This document shows positions 38,650-51,300 of a DNA stretch of 64,000 nt, in pieces; position 1 is the first letter of the stretch, and every line of letters begins with the position of its first letter. The stretch comes from Cyclaneusma minus (taxonomy: Eukaryota > Ascomycota > Leotiomycetes > Marthamycetales > Marthamycetaceae), in assembly GCA_037179335.1 (NCBI GenBank), contig JAKZHN010000009.1, positions 930,001 through 994,000 of the forward strand. Direction: 5' to 3'. Under the pieces are notes generated by a model that was not told the origin of the DNA, ran no database searches, and saw nothing but the letters and a program-made list of their open reading frames with translations. The position numbers were made by a program, and so were the translations under genes.

Positions 38650-39051
38650 CTTGCTGAAGTATGCAGGTGCTTTCAATATCAGTATGAGACGTGTGGGTCA
38701 AGAGAGCATGACATTTTATATATACGTTTCACATTTATTCATCCACCCCGCATGAAGCTACTTTTGAGCTTTACGTCATCGTAGACTCGGTTTAGTGCCT
38801 GGCTCCTGCTTTGAACGTCCATTAAGCGCGCTCTGGGCCGAGGGTGATGGTCTTATTTCGGGGCCGCTGTGGCTCGTTCGAGTTGGGCAGAGTGGTTTTA
38901 TTCTACAGGTATGTACCCATCTAGGGAAGCTCATTCTCAGACCCGATACTGCTTTGTGTTCCATTGAGCAATTACCAAGGTTTAGTCAAACAGGTCGCTC
39001 TATTCCCATCTAACAACCGTCTATCCAATACAAAATCAAACCATCCATTCA
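38650..39051. other. GST promoter / aldolase 3' flank
   Basis: About 400 bp, no gene or repeat seen. A TATATATA-like box lies near 38716, about 65 bp upstream of the GST start. Confidence 0.35.
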
Positions 39052-40137
39052 TCAACAAGTATAGATGGCGTTATTGTCGTACAGCGGGTTTGACCTCACC
39101 TCCTTCACCCACAACTTCCAAGGTCTCTCCTGACTGTTGTCATTCATCTCCTGACAAGCAGCCATCTGCGCCTCCCCCAAATATCTCAAGTCCGCCACCT
39201 CACTTGCCTCCTCGTTTTCACTTGCCTTCTTGTCTTCCTGAACCAATTCTAAATGAGCGTTTCGGACAGTAATTGCTGTTGATTGGATCTTCGCATTCAC
39301 GTGTGTATAGACCGCACGGTACACCACTTGAGGGATATCGTATCCCAGGGCAGTAAAGCCGTGGTTCTTCATCAGCACGACGTTGTACAGTGGCTCGCAG
39401 ATGTGTTGGGAGTTTGAAGCACGTTTGCCTGTGACGGAGAATGTGTCGGCCAGGGCTGCTCCGAGACGGACTGAGTTGACGAGCATGTCTTGCTTCTCGC
39501 CTTCCTGGTAATGTTCCAGGATGTCGAAATTTGGGACATGCGTGCCTTTGATGTTGGAGTCAGCTTAAGGAATTCATAGAACTGGTCCATCGCGATGTTC
39601 TGTCGTGAAAATTACAGACTTACCCAGGAAACCGCCAATATGGTTCGTGGGTTGCATCGGCACCCCATTCATAGTATACGGAACAACCTCATATGAATGA
39701 CTATGAACCACAGACTTGACAGAGGGAAAGCGCTTATAGATCTCGCCGTGAATGAAGCGCTCCTGATAATTCTTCTTCTGATTATAATCCACCGGCGAAC
39801 TGTCGAAGAGGTTGTATTCGACGAGGTCCTTCACTCCCTCGACGAGAGCTGGAGCTAGGGAAGCGGCCATGATGTAGATGTTGGAATTGGTGGGATGCCG
39901 GCAGGAGATGTGGCCGTAGGCGTCGGCGACATTTTGGTGATGGAGAATGTGGTTGGCATCGATTAGCTGGAGATGGTGTTAGTGTAAGTCGACAGAAGTA
40001 CAAGGAAAGAGTAACAGCAGATGAATGAATATCATTCCAGGGATTGTAAAGGTACGTACATCGACGAGATGTTTCTCAGCCATCGTGGGTCTACTGAGTT
40101 TCTCGATTTCGGAACGCACATCCACGAGGTTGATCAT
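39052..40137 (-). CDS. Class II aldolase/adducin-domain protein
   Basis: Zinc-dependent family of L-fuculose/L-rhamnulose-phosphate aldolases, ribulose-phosphate 4-epimerases and related decarboxylases. Exons 40137-40060, 39966-39624 and 39545-39052 give 304 aa. Zinc and active-site motifs visible: AYGHISCRHP, VVHSHSYEVVP (HxH) and LMKNHGFTALG (third His). SVRLGAALADTF and a C-terminal helix VADLRYLGEAQMAA follow. Fungal members of this size are mostly uncharacterised. With the neighbouring sugar transporter, a sugar-acid or sugar-phosphate catabolic role is possible, but that is inference. Confidence 0.85.
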
Positions 40138-40868
40138 TGGCTTAGATACCACTTGCGCTCAATTGTCGCAATACACTCCCAGTGAAGTAGTTCTACAGCG
40201 ACGTAGCTTTTTGGATTGATACTTTTATGTACCTCTGAGAAATCCACGACAATTGATTGAGTCGTAGAAGTTGTGTCGTCATGTGAAAGCCGAGCTAGAC
40301 TGAGATAGGCTAGAGGACGATAATACAGTTCGGGTACCAGATTTTTGGAAATACTTGACAGCTAAACCTGTTTCGTTCAGTATGCCACATTGCATGATTT
40401 CTGCCAAGTTTGGTCTAACAGGCGGTTGAGGCGGACCGAACCACCCGAAGAAAGTGAGGGTATTCGGAGCCAGGGATCAGGCTGACCCGCCGAAGTGTCC
40501 TGTGGTGATATGTGCAACAAGACGGAACGTCTAATTCCTTCAATTTTATATGATCATCGGCCAACATAAAGCAACAGAAACTTTTTAACACCCGGCACGA
40601 TCATAAAAAAAATCGAGAAAAAAAAGTAACAAGAATTGTGATTCAAATTCCAGTGCCAGGCGAAGTTAACTGGTCTGAACCCCTTCGAACCCAATTCAGA
40701 TGTCTTACCCTTACACTGAGGATGAATTTTGATGCTGAATATGTTGCATAACATTGGTATGCCTTGGCCACCATTCTATCTGCGCAATGTCTGAGAAGGG
40801 CATTACCTTTATTCTTGGACATTGGCTCCAAGACCCACTTCAGCGCATCGCCCTCAGGTGATCCTGAT
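40138..40868. other. Intergenic
   Basis: Aldolase promoter and 3' flank of the sulfotransferase-like gene. Nothing recognised. Confidence 0.35.
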
Positions 40869-41864
40869 TTACCTCCCTCCTCCTACAAAAAACCTCCCAA
40901 ACCGCCTCCACGCTACCACAGCCCCAACTCCAACAATCCCCGCGAACACGCCCCCTTCCACCAACCTCACCAAAATCGGCCACCTCCAACACCCCAAAAA
41001 CCCACTCCTAAACGCCTCCTTATCATTAGCCTTCGGATACCCTTCCGCCGGCACCTCCCTGCCCAAAAACCCACAAAGTGGCCCCCACCCCTCCCTACTA
41101 TCAAACTCCAACAACTGCTCCCTCGGCACAATCCCTCTCACAAGTTCATTATGTTCCTTAAAACCCCGTTTCCCAAATCGCGGAAAGTCGTTTAGGAAAA
41201 AGTTTTCGAAAATGGCCGTGTTGAGAGAGGCCTGGTAGGCGACGCCGGGAACACCAATAAGAACCGCGAAACTGCGTTCGCGGTCGCGGTAGATGGCGTA
41301 GATGGTGGAGAGCATGGAGGTGTACCAGGCGGAAACGGGGCGCGTGGTGAGGATGAATTTTGCGTGGGGGTAGGCGGCGTAGAGCTCTTGGATGAAGATT
41401 GCGGTGGGCATGTCTGTTGTTGCCTGAGAGGGGGGTTTAGCAAAGGGATCTGTAAGACGTGAAGGCTTGATATTGGGGTGGGAAGGGGAAAGTTGGGTGG
41501 GGCAGGGGTTTTGGTGGGATGTGAAAGGGAGAAGAGGAATGATACGAACGTCGTAGTCGCCGAGGAGATGGTCGAGCTGGGCCTTGGACAAGGGAGGTTT
41601 GTCTGGGTCGTACTTGTCCTTGACGGCTTGGGCCCAGATACCGCGGTGCGTAGGATCCCTGTTGACGGTGCACATGTGATAGACATTCTCATAGCCTAGC
41701 TTTTCAAGAGCGGCTTTCAGGGCTGTGGACTTCATTAGTATTTGATCAGAAAGGTTAGAAACTTGGGTGGACGTACACATGGTTCCAGTTCTGCATAGAC
41801 CTAGACATATAACTTGCATCGGCCTCGTACGCTCCTTGAGCGGTTCCTCGATTTCTGTAGCCAT
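40869..41864 (-). CDS. Sulfotransferase-family protein with C-terminal membrane anchor
   Basis: Exons 41864-41777, 41722-41550 and 41423-40869 give 271 aa. The 5'-PSB-type loop spans the first splice: VICLGLCRTGTM|SLKAALEKLGY. The second intron (GTTCGT...CTCTCAG) is 126 nt. KFILTTRPVSAWYTSML is the 3'-phosphate-binding segment (R, S). A hydrophobic helix near residues 240-262 (LVRLVEGGVFAGIVGVGAVV) precedes a basic end, suggesting an ER or Golgi tail anchor. Fungal members have unknown acceptors. The unspliced frame is open because both introns are stop-free, so automated annotation may overcall a 331-aa protein. Confidence 0.82.
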   Translation of the reverse strand: MATEIEEPLKERTRPMQVICLGLCRTGTMCTSTQVSNLSDQILMKSTALKAALEKLGYENVYHMCTVNRDPTHRGIWAQAVKDKYDPDKPPLSKAQLDHLLGDYDVRIIPLLPFTSHQNPCPTQLSPSHPNIKPSRLTDPFAKPPSQATTDMPTAIFIQELYAAYPHAKFILTTRPVSAWYTSMLSTIYAIYRDRERSFAVLIGVPGVAYQASLNTAIFENFFLNDFPRFGKRGFKEHNELVRGIVPREQLLEFDSREGWGPLCGFLGREVPAEGYPKANDKEAFRSGFLGCWRWPILVRLVEGGVFAGIVGVGAVVAWRRFGRFFVGGGR

Positions 41865-42935
41865 TTTGGTTCGGTTGAACTACAATACAAAAAGTAACCC
41901 GTCGATTGAACTTCAGTTGGTCAAATAGCAGCTCGAGATATCACGAAAGAGGGAAATCCGAGGGTTCTGCAAGGCCTCGCAACCAGCCACCTATTTATGC
42001 ATTTTGCGGCAGTCAGCCGCGCAAACTCGGAATCCCCATCCAAGGTCTGAACACAGGCATCTCGTTGGTGACGAGAAGGGCTTGTCGTAGATTGATTTCC
42101 TTCGTCCGCAAATTCCCGCATCGTACAGAGGACCAACGGCTGACGTTGTGTGCAGCGGGACCCGATACTCGCCGACAATGCACCTGCGATCTTACCAACA
42201 GAACGAACGAACCCGTGCTGTAACTCAAAAATTCCTCGAATGAGATGGGATTCGAGCTCGTGAACACCGAAATCCAGGGACCCAGAATATGTGGCTCGGA
42301 CTGTCAAGGGGGTGGGGCACGCACGGTTAACTACCCACCTCAAATGCATATGTAGCAGATAGAAGTAGTGTCGGACAAGGAATATTCCAAATAGCAACGC
42401 ATCAACTCGAAGCCATTGCTGCTGTGCGCGGGAGGAACATCGTATTGAGAAACTAACTTCTGGCCGTTGTATCTTGTGAATGCCATTCAGGATTCTAACC
42501 GTCACTAACTAGTGATCAAAGGTTATCACAGGTCAATAACCTTTCGTCAGCCAGTAAATACAACAACACCGCGCAGAACATAGATAGTACAAAATCACGC
42601 AGCAGATGCGTTAGAGTAAATCCAAGTCTTGCGCCGGCTATATCCAGGCGTCGTCAGTGACGCAAGGCAAACAAAAACATTCGCCTTCAAATCCTGGATA
42701 TTATCAACCAAAGCTTTTGGAACCAGACACCGTCCTGCGCCATGCATATCCGACAGATACCCATAGATACGACAAAATGTTGTGTAAATGCAGGCGACCA
42801 GCCTCTTTGGCGGCGCATAGAATGTTGATGATGTACCTGAAAAGAAGACAGTAATGCAATGGGCGAGAAAAGGATTCGCGAGGGGGCCGTGTTCATTACG
42901 CTTCGAAGTCGCCGTTGCAGTCGCTATTGCAGCCG
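41865..42935. other. Intergenic with 12-bp repeats next to the SFL1 stop
   Basis: Promoter side of the sulfotransferase-like gene. Three 12-bp units (AGTCGCCGTTGC, AGTCGCTATTGC, AGCCGCTATTGC) at about 42908-42943 overlap the stop codon of the neighbouring gene. Otherwise nothing recognised. Confidence 0.4.
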
Positions 42936-44965
42936 CTATTGCAATCTCTTCCGCTTCCTCTCCGCCTCTACCATCTCTTCGTCAAGCTCTTCATCTCGCT
43001 CGGCCGTCTCAGCAGGATTCAAGATGTGCGCCATGCTTCCACGTCTGGTTGGGGGTCCGGAGCTGTCTTTGAAGAGGCTGGTGCTGCCTAGTCTGTCTCT
43101 GCCAGTTCCCCACGACCATGTGCCAAGGCTGTCGACTGAGCTGCCGTTAGTCAACGGTGGTGTGGCGGGGCGAGACTGTGAGGGTCCATTTATAGAATAT
43201 GCGGACAGACTGTCGCGGAGCCTCTGGTCATCATGCAGATTCAGGGCAGGGCGTTTGGGAGAAGATGGCCACTGCGAAGAATTGTGGCCAGATGCGTAGG
43301 GAGAGGGACTCGGCTGCCATCCGTGTGCTCTTATATCGGCCGTAGTGTGGCGGCGAGAAAGACTGTTTGGAGGTGACTGAATCGTCGGCGCGAGATGCTG
43401 TGGGGGAGGTGGTGGCGGAGGGCCTTGAGGCCGGTTTGGCGAGGATGCTGTAGTAGAGCCAATAGAGCCATATCTTCCCCTTGGCGCGATAGAGAGCTGT
43501 GAAGGAACGGGCGGTCGGTAGAAGTTTTGCCGAGGCTGTGGGACACCAGGAGGTGGGCGTCGAGGATCATCCTGAGCCATTTGACGCGGAGAAACGGGAG
43601 CGTTGTCTACGTTAGAGAAATATGCGCGCGAACCGGAAAAGGGGGTTTCTTGTGGGTCCTCCATGGATCGAATGATTTCGGCCTGTCGCTGGATCTCGCC
43701 CTGCATATGCATGACTACAAATTGGTTAATTCAGCGAACTCGAAATAAGAGTGTGAAGATCGGCTTACTGTCGCGGTGTATTGGATTATCCTGGTTGGGA
43801 GCAAGAGAAAGTACTGCACGTGCCATTTCCTGATTGATCTATTCGTGTTTTACATGTTAGCAAATTGCTGTATAGTCTCAAAGTAGAAATGTATGGAGAA
43901 TGCGAAAGGCGAAGTTTGGCAGAGGAAGAAATACCTGTAGCGATCTTCCCAAAGACTCCATGAGGACTGAATTTCTGACATGTAGAAATTGTGTATTCTC
44001 TTCGCTCCTTGCAAGTCTAGCATGCATTTCATACAAAGTATGCTCAAGATGTGCCAATCTCGTTTCGGTCGAGCTTTCCATGGGTTGTATCGGCTCCGCT
44101 GGCGTGCCAGGTTGTGAGACCGATGTTTTCGAAGTGGGATAGGAGTCTCGATGGACAAGAGAATGTCGTGACGCTCGCCGCTTGATTTCTCGAAGGCCAA
44201 GAAGGTTGCCGCGCTTGAAATTACCATTGCCATGCTTGAATTCCCAGAGAGACGACTCTGGGGAGCCTGTATGGAATACGTCGCTCACTACTTGTGACAT
44301 CAGTCAAACTGCGGATACTAGGAGCATCTGAATAGATCTACCTTTGTGAAAGCCATACATATTAAGTTGGCGGACGAAGGAAGAAATGTTGGTATGTTTA
44401 AAATATTGTCTACAGGCCATTAGTATCCTCTTTTAGCTGAGGTTTCCAGGTCTAACGTACGCGAGCACTTTGGAAAAGTCACTGGATGGAGACATGACGA
44501 AGCTTTCTGCCGAAGCCGACCATGATATTAGGTGTTGGATACTGGGGTCTTCGAGCATGCTGATATGCCATTAGTCAGAGATTCAAGTAGTGGATATGGT
44601 GACGGAGCGCACTTGTATAGCTTGTGTATGAAGGCAGTCTGGACGACTTTGGGTTGCTGAGAGCCAGCCATTGCAGCAGCAGCAGCATTGGGAGCCGCAG
44701 GTCCTCCAGAAGCCTGATCTAGAGCCATTGCAGTATTGTTATCGTGCCCGTTTGCTTCGGAGTCTGGGCTTGTTCGTGCAGGAGGGCCCATCGGAGCGCT
44801 TCCGGCAGACTGAGGGGGAGCGTTCCTGACAACCTCCATAGGATCGCCAGGGATCGATGGTGGGGGGGCAGCTTTGATGATGGGGACGGTTCTGGTCGAA
44901 GAAGATGGTTGGTTCGGGGCGCTCACGAAAGGGTCTTGCGAGAGGCATTCATCCTGAGCTGGCAT
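42936..44965 (-). CDS. SFL1: HSF-type transcription factor, Sfl1-like
   Basis: Nuclear DNA-binding regulator of the heat-shock-factor superfamily; Sfl1 in yeasts represses flocculation and filamentation genes. Exons 44965-44613, 44559-44461, 44409-44342, 44287-43935, 43838-43769 and 43714-42936 give 573 aa. The HSF domain is spread over four exons: TAFIHKLYNMLEDPSIQHLI, SWSASAESFVM, SSDFSKVLAQYFKHTNISSF, VRQLNMYGFHKVSDVF, SSLWEFKHGNGNFKRG. A coiled coil (ETRLAHLEHTLYEMHARLAR) follows, then a long Pro/Ser/Gln-rich tail. Start: ATG 44965 sits just after a likely leader-intron acceptor (TCTCTAG). ATG 45004, before a run of 13 C, is the alternative and adds 13 residues. Divergent from the Vnx1-type gene. 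Confidence 0.88.
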
Positions 44966-47900
44966 GGCTTCTAGAGATACACCTTGGGGGGGGGGGGTCA
45001 GCATAATTGGCTACATGGCGGGCAGCATCGAAGCACGGGGCGCGGCGAGGGTGCAGGGTCAGGACCAAAGGATGGCGGTCCAACGTACCTCATGGCCCCA
45101 GCGCCAGGCGGGCGGAAACGACAGGTAAATGGGCGTTCGGGAGGGGCGATGGAGAGCCTGTCAGGCGGAGCTGTCGTCTCTTCTTTGTCTTTCGCAGTGA
45201 TGCTCGAGCTGCTGCTTTCCGAAAGCCCTGACCAGGGTAGGTCCTCTAGCTTCAGCCTCGCATGTGCCGTGTGTGACAGAACGGGGCGATCGCGACAAAG
45301 TCAATTATCGACAAAACGACCGGCCGCGCAGAGTCTGGATGAGCGAACGGAGGCGCGCCGCGATGCGCGCACTTTGCTGGAGCGGCAGAAGGCAGAGGAA
45401 ATAAGGATGGGAGGGAGGTGGGCCGAGAAGAGAAAGCCGTGGTTTCGACGGCGATATGCAATGATAATCGTGGGGTCAAGCTTCGCAACGGCTTTGTCGA
45501 GCGGATCTTTTTAGAGCACGGGTAGCCAGTGCGGATTAGGGGGCTGCTAGGAAGAGCCCTGGTCGCTCCCAAGAGGAAGAAAGCTCGGGTCCAGTAGCAC
45601 TCAATGACACTTTTGACATGCGTCCAGATTAAGCACCGCAGCAGGATTCAGCGCAAATGGGAATGTAGGACAGATCGTCTATCGAGCACGGGGTTGGTGC
45701 AAGATCGATTGCTGGTGCCGGATGCGACTGAAGGCTGGATGACAATGCAGCTTATGCTTATGCTATGAGTGGTGGCCCAAGATGGCGGGGATGGCTGAGA
45801 ATCAGGCTGGGAGGTGTGGGAGCTGGACGTTGAATGCGTCTGGCGATCCGAACGACTTGGTGACTAGGAGTTTTGTGGAGAGAGCCTTCAACATATGCCA
45901 AAGTGTGCCTCGGTGATGAGATTGGGCACTCGTGGGGGCCCGAGGGAAAAGGAGTCGCAGGATGATATCAATTTAAGGGATAATGCGAGCCAAAGGGAGC
46001 CCGAATCAGTGAGGATCGGGGATAGTATGGCACTTTCGGGATGTGGTATTTTGTAGCTCTCCGGCTTGGGCATTCGGCAAGCTTGGGAATGCCTTTTTCG
46101 GGCTCTCGATTCAAGCTCCGAAGCTTTACCCCTACACGTGTGCATCAACATTAATTTATCCTGCAGTCCGCAATAACTTTGACACCGTCCCCACTATTGG
46201 GGCGAACAGAAAGAGACTGAGACCAGCATTGGGTAGTACGTTCAGGGTCCTACATGTACATATACCTTATCCAAAGCCTGAAGTGCCACATCGAAACAGC
46301 CTCAGTTGTGGCGCTGCCGCGCTAGAAGCCTTGTGTGCAACCCAGCTTTGGAAACACCCCTTCTACATTGTTGCCTTTACTTCTAACTCTAATATCTGCT
46401 CACTGAGCCCAATCAATACAGAACCTTCGCCGTTTCGAACCTATGGAGACTCTGGATAGGGAGAGTCGGCGAGAGTCGGCTGTGAGAGTCGGCTTCGAGA
46501 AGGCCATCTCAAACATGCGAGTCAGCTTAGCCGTCGAAGAAGGATATTTGGAGGCATGCTCGAAGGAATGCTTGACTCTGCCCCGAACGAGGAACTTTCC
46601 AGTCCGAATATCGACCCAGACAGCGGGCCTTCTTCGGCAGCCAAACTAGCACAGGTTGGCGGTTGGGTGCTGAAAGGGCAGGGAAGCGGTTGCGCGAAGG
46701 AAGGCGAAATCCCGAGTGGAAAAATCCCGAGGAGCATCCCTCCGGTAGTCTAGGATCCTAGGAGAACCCAAAGGGACGGCTCTGTCCGAGTACATACATA
46801 TTGGGTGAAAATAGATACCGATGCCCAGCCTTAAACGTTGAGGGGAGGGCTGGGGGTTCATCCCGATCCCGCTATCATGATTCCAACCCGACCTTTCCGC
46901 CCTGCCAGGCTACCTACCTAGCTCAACCTCTAATTCCGGCGACCTCATCGAAGCTCTATTTCCGTCTCTAGCCAGGGCTCGACTTCGAAAGAGGGCTGGT
47001 AAAACCTCCCACTCCCTTCCGTCCGCGGAGTTGACAGCCGAACATCTGTCTAAACTAAACCTCTCATCGACAGGCGGATGACTGACTCGATGGATGCCGA
47101 GGGACCTTTGGATTTGAATTTTGGAGTTTCTCTTAGTAGCCAAATAATAGGGTATCGAACGACCGCAAGATATTGGGCTACCGCTCATGCAAGCTGAGCT
47201 ATCTGGGAATGGTGGTGGTTAGGCTATTAGCCTATTGCTGGGAGACTGGAGTAGCCGATTTCCGAAGAGCCCAAAGGTCCACCAAATCCCCGGAATTTTG
47301 TATAAGCTTCGGTCAACAGACTCTTTCTAGTATTTGACGAACTGGTACCAATTGGCGTGAGTGACCTGGAGCGGTGGCAAAGCATTCCGTATCACTGGAC
47401 ACCGGACGGAAGCCAGGGACGTCACCGCATGGACACCGCTGCCTTGTGGATTTTGGAAGCGATACTAAAGAGAATCCGAAGACGCCCAAAGAGCCTCCAT
47501 GTATGCAAGGACATCCAAGGTAGGTTAGCAACTCGAGCGTCCCAAAAGTGTCCTAGATATCAAGGATTCAGACGAAAAAAGCAGGGCTGCAAGCCGTCTA
47601 TTCATATATTGCAGACTATCGCTTATACTTTACCCCGCGACTATAAATAAGCAGCCACTCTCAAAGCAGAAAAGATGGCCGGTCAATCGCGGACGCTGGC
47701 CCAAGAGGTCGGCAGATGTTGGGCATTCCGGTTCTGCTGAATTCGTATTGCATGTGCCTCTGAACATTGAATGCTACGGCCTTCGCTCGAATTCTGTATG
47801 ACCCATCCAACTCTTGACTCTGTGAAGCATCGGCGATTAGATGGTGGCTGCGTCTGTCGGGGCATTTCTTGAAACGTGGGAGAAGGCTTTTGAAGGTGAA

Positions 47901-48303
47901 ACGCATTATTGATGGTGCCACGATGTGGCTGAAGACTTACACGTGCATGCGCGCCTAAGGCTCTCAGTGGGTTCTCCCGGATCCACTTCGTACATGTACG
48001 ATGATCACAAGCTCCCACATGCAGAGCCAGCAGATGATCAACAAGAGAACGAACGGACGTCAATTCGCCAACCTCCGTCTCCACCAGATTTAGCTGTCGC
48101 CGGCCGTCACTGTTGTCGCTGTTCCTCAATCACTTCATTCCAACTACTTATTCCTCCATTCTTGCTCTTCTGTGCCGCGCCATCAGGTAGTTTCGTATCG
48201 GCTACCCAAGAGCTTCGAGAATGCTCCGCACCAAGACCTAATCGAACACAGCGACAAGGCCGAGCTTTATCTTTCTTGCCTTGGACTATTGTGAATCTGC
48301 TGA
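44966..48303. promoter_or_regulatory. 3.3-kb divergent intergenic region SFL1 / VNX1
   Basis: An unusually long shared upstream region, as often seen for morphogenetic regulators. It includes a candidate SFL1 leader exon (GT at about 45090, GTACGT donor) and a short GAGAGTCGGC tandem run (about 46459-46496). It also includes a tRNA-like segment (47138-47212). Open frames here are short and unconvincing. Confidence 0.45.
47138..47212 (-). other. tRNA-like sequence (decayed tRNA or SINE head)
   Basis: On the minus strand, AGATAGCTCAGC then TTGCATGAGCGGTAGC fits a D-arm with A box (GCTC/GAGC stem), and GGTCGTTCGATACC fits a B box about 30 nt on. Acceptor and T stems do not pair cleanly, so it is not a functional tRNA gene. 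Confidence 0.45.
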
Positions 48304-51300
48304 ATGGCAGATATGGCTTCCAACAGTGGAAAATCTTCTGCAAAGCCCACGGGCGGCGGCGGAATCCAGAATGCCCCTGAGAGCTCAACTGCTACGCCGA
48401 TAGACGACCGACACAGGTGCGATCCCATCAGCGAGCAGGAGGAAGAAGTACCAGGGAGTATGCAATCGAGTGCTTCTACTATTCGGCGGGCCGGTGGTTA
48501 CGGTTAGTCCCTCCTTTTGCTCCATTGTAGCCCGTCCAATATTGAATTCTGTCGCCGTTTTCTAAATTACTTCTCGCGCCCAGGAACTATGTCGTCCTCC
48601 ATGTTATCTGACGCGCCCTCGGATCGTCGACCAAGCGACCCTTCTCTAGCGGGCGACCGTCCTCAGCCCCGAAATCTCGAATCCACGCGGACCGTACAGC
48701 AAACCGCGAAATCGCCTCTGCTGGGGCCTCAGACTATTCGCCAACCTAAGACCAAGAAGCCCGGCATGCCGCGCAGAACTTCCTCTGCCATACCTCATCG
48801 CGGCCAAGAGTTCTCAGTCGACGACGACGCGAGCGAGATAGAAGGTATGGTCCGGCAAACTGGTCCACAAGGAGCAACATTGAGGCGCAAACCGTCCACC
48901 CTCAAACGCCGTCCCACTTTACAAGTACCAACACTTCCGCGCGTGGTCTCTGGCGAAGTAGAGACCGCGGCAGATCTACCTTCCCCGTCTCGCGGAGACG
49001 CCGCCGACGACAATCGAAGTCCCGGTGAAGCAGAGGAGGAGCAAGAGACGATGGAATCGCCAGAACAAGTGGAGGAGGACGACTCCCTGGGTAGCCAGGA
49101 GGAAGATGGCGATATCAGCGACGCGGAAAGTTTCACTCTGAAAGACCGCCAAGAAGCTATCAACGAGACTCATCCCTTCGGTATTCGAATCTGGAAGCCG
49201 GCTCTCTACAAAAAGAATCGTTCGGTACAGCAGACAGCAGAGGGCGATATTCATTCTTCTCCTGGAGGCAGGGTCAGCAGATGGCTATTGTTCTTCAATT
49301 GCTTATGGACTGTGCTCTTTGGCTGGTGGCTGGCAGCGGTTGCGCTCGCTGGAGCTCTGGTTTGCTTCATCTTTGCCCTCTCTCCGAGTGCCATCGAATA
49401 CGGCCGTGTTTTGTGGGGGCTCTCGGGGTATCTGTTTTACCCTTTCGGCAAGTTTGTCCGACTCGAACAGGATGAGGCGTACGCCGATGAGGACGAAGGG
49501 GAAGGTCGCACAATCGTTGAATATGAGCAATGGCAAAGCGGAGATCTGGAAGATGGCCGTCTCTTTTTCGGTCCGCAAACAGGTCGCTCTATCATCGGTC
49601 GATCGAGGAGAAGCATCGACTCTACTGCTGCTGACGAGACCGATAGCCTTTTGGGCAGGATGAGACGCGGCGGCGGCTCTGGATCGCGGGACCGAGATTC
49701 TTCGGGAGGAGGCAAAGCAACCAAGAGGAGATTGTTCGGAAGAGGACAGTGGAACCTTGGCCGAGTCATCTTCTTCGTCTTCTTCTATGGCCTGATCACT
49801 CCCCTCTTATTCTTGGTATCTGGAATATGCTGGTTCTTAGTGTTCTTGATCCCGATGGGCAGAGTTACCATATTGCTTCTTGATCATCTCCGCCGACATC
49901 CCCTGGCTCTCTCGTTTGAGTCGGACTCGACTTATTCCCGCCATGCCACTTCCAATTCGTCCATTCTGCTCTGCACCTATCGTGCCGTGGGAACTGCCTA
50001 TTGGAAGTACACGATTGATGGGACTAACATTTTCCTCGTCAATCTTATGGCTGTCGTCTTGTTCGTCATCTTTGACTATTTCGTACTTGACGAGATGCTT
50101 GGACTCAAGATACCACTCACCTCCCCCGGCTTTCTGTTCATAGCATCTCTGTTCTCCATCATCCCTCTGGCTTACTTTATTGGGCAAGCTGTTGCTTCCA
50201 TCTCGGCACAATCGTCCATGGGATTAGGTGCTGCCATCAACGCCTTCTTCTCAACCCTAGTTGAAGTTTTCCTCTACTGCATAGCATTGAAGCAGGGCAA
50301 GGGCCAGTTGGTAGAGGGAAGTATCATTGGCAGTATCTTTGCCGGTATACTCTTCTTGCCTGGACTTTCCATGTGCTTTGGTGCTCTCAAGCGCAAAACC
50401 CAACGATTCAATGCTAAGTCAGCCGGTGTCACCTCTACCATGTTGCTGTTTGCTGTGATTGCGGCCTTCAGTCCGACATTGTTCTATCAGATCTACGGAA
50501 CGCACGAACTGCAATGTCTTGATTGCGTCGAAACTGGACCACTCGCAGATGCAGCCCGAGACTGCCGGCGATGCTATTTCTCCCAGGTTCCTGCTCTAGA
50601 TGATAGGTTCTATCTCGAAGCTGTCCGGCCATATTGTTGGTTCGCGTCTACTCTGCTCTTCCTGTCCTACATTATTGGTCTATGGTTCACGCTCCGAACG
50701 CATGCTGCTGTCATTTGGGATACCACTGCGGAGGAAAAGAAGGAGGCACTACAAGACAGCGACCACCACGTGGCAGCTTCGGTCCACCACTACGATACCA
50801 ATTCTCATCCAGCTCGACTTCAAAGAAAACCGACCCTTGGTCTTTCGAAGGATTTCTCACGCGATCGCGATGCCGATATCAGAGACTCGCAGCTCTACAA
50901 GCGCATTCTTGGGCAATCACTCAAACAGGTAGGCTTGAATCCTCGCGAAGAGGGGACTCGAAAGACCTCCGGATTTCCCTTCGGCGACCAGAATGGATCC
51001 CAAGGCCCACCCCACATCGTGCCCCCCAAGAGCAGTGGCTCAGACAAACCCGACGTCCAGATCCCAGGCTTTTCCGAGGCACAAAACACATATCTAGTCC
51101 GTGAGGTTGCCGAAATGGCCGCCACAGCTGCTACGATCGCAGCGAGAGATGCTACCCGCACGACTCGCAGGGTCTCCGCCGCTCCTAATCTTGGAGGTCA
51201 CCGCGCGGCGTCGACTAGGTGCAGTCATGTTGGTCATGTTCCTGGCGCTGTTCCAGAAGAGCCTGCACTTATTGAGCCCGGTCATGAAGGCGGAGGCCAT

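Noticed and set aside
41921..42505. 194-codon frame upstream of the sulfotransferase-like gene
   Set aside because: No ATG near its start, no motif, composition not protein-like.
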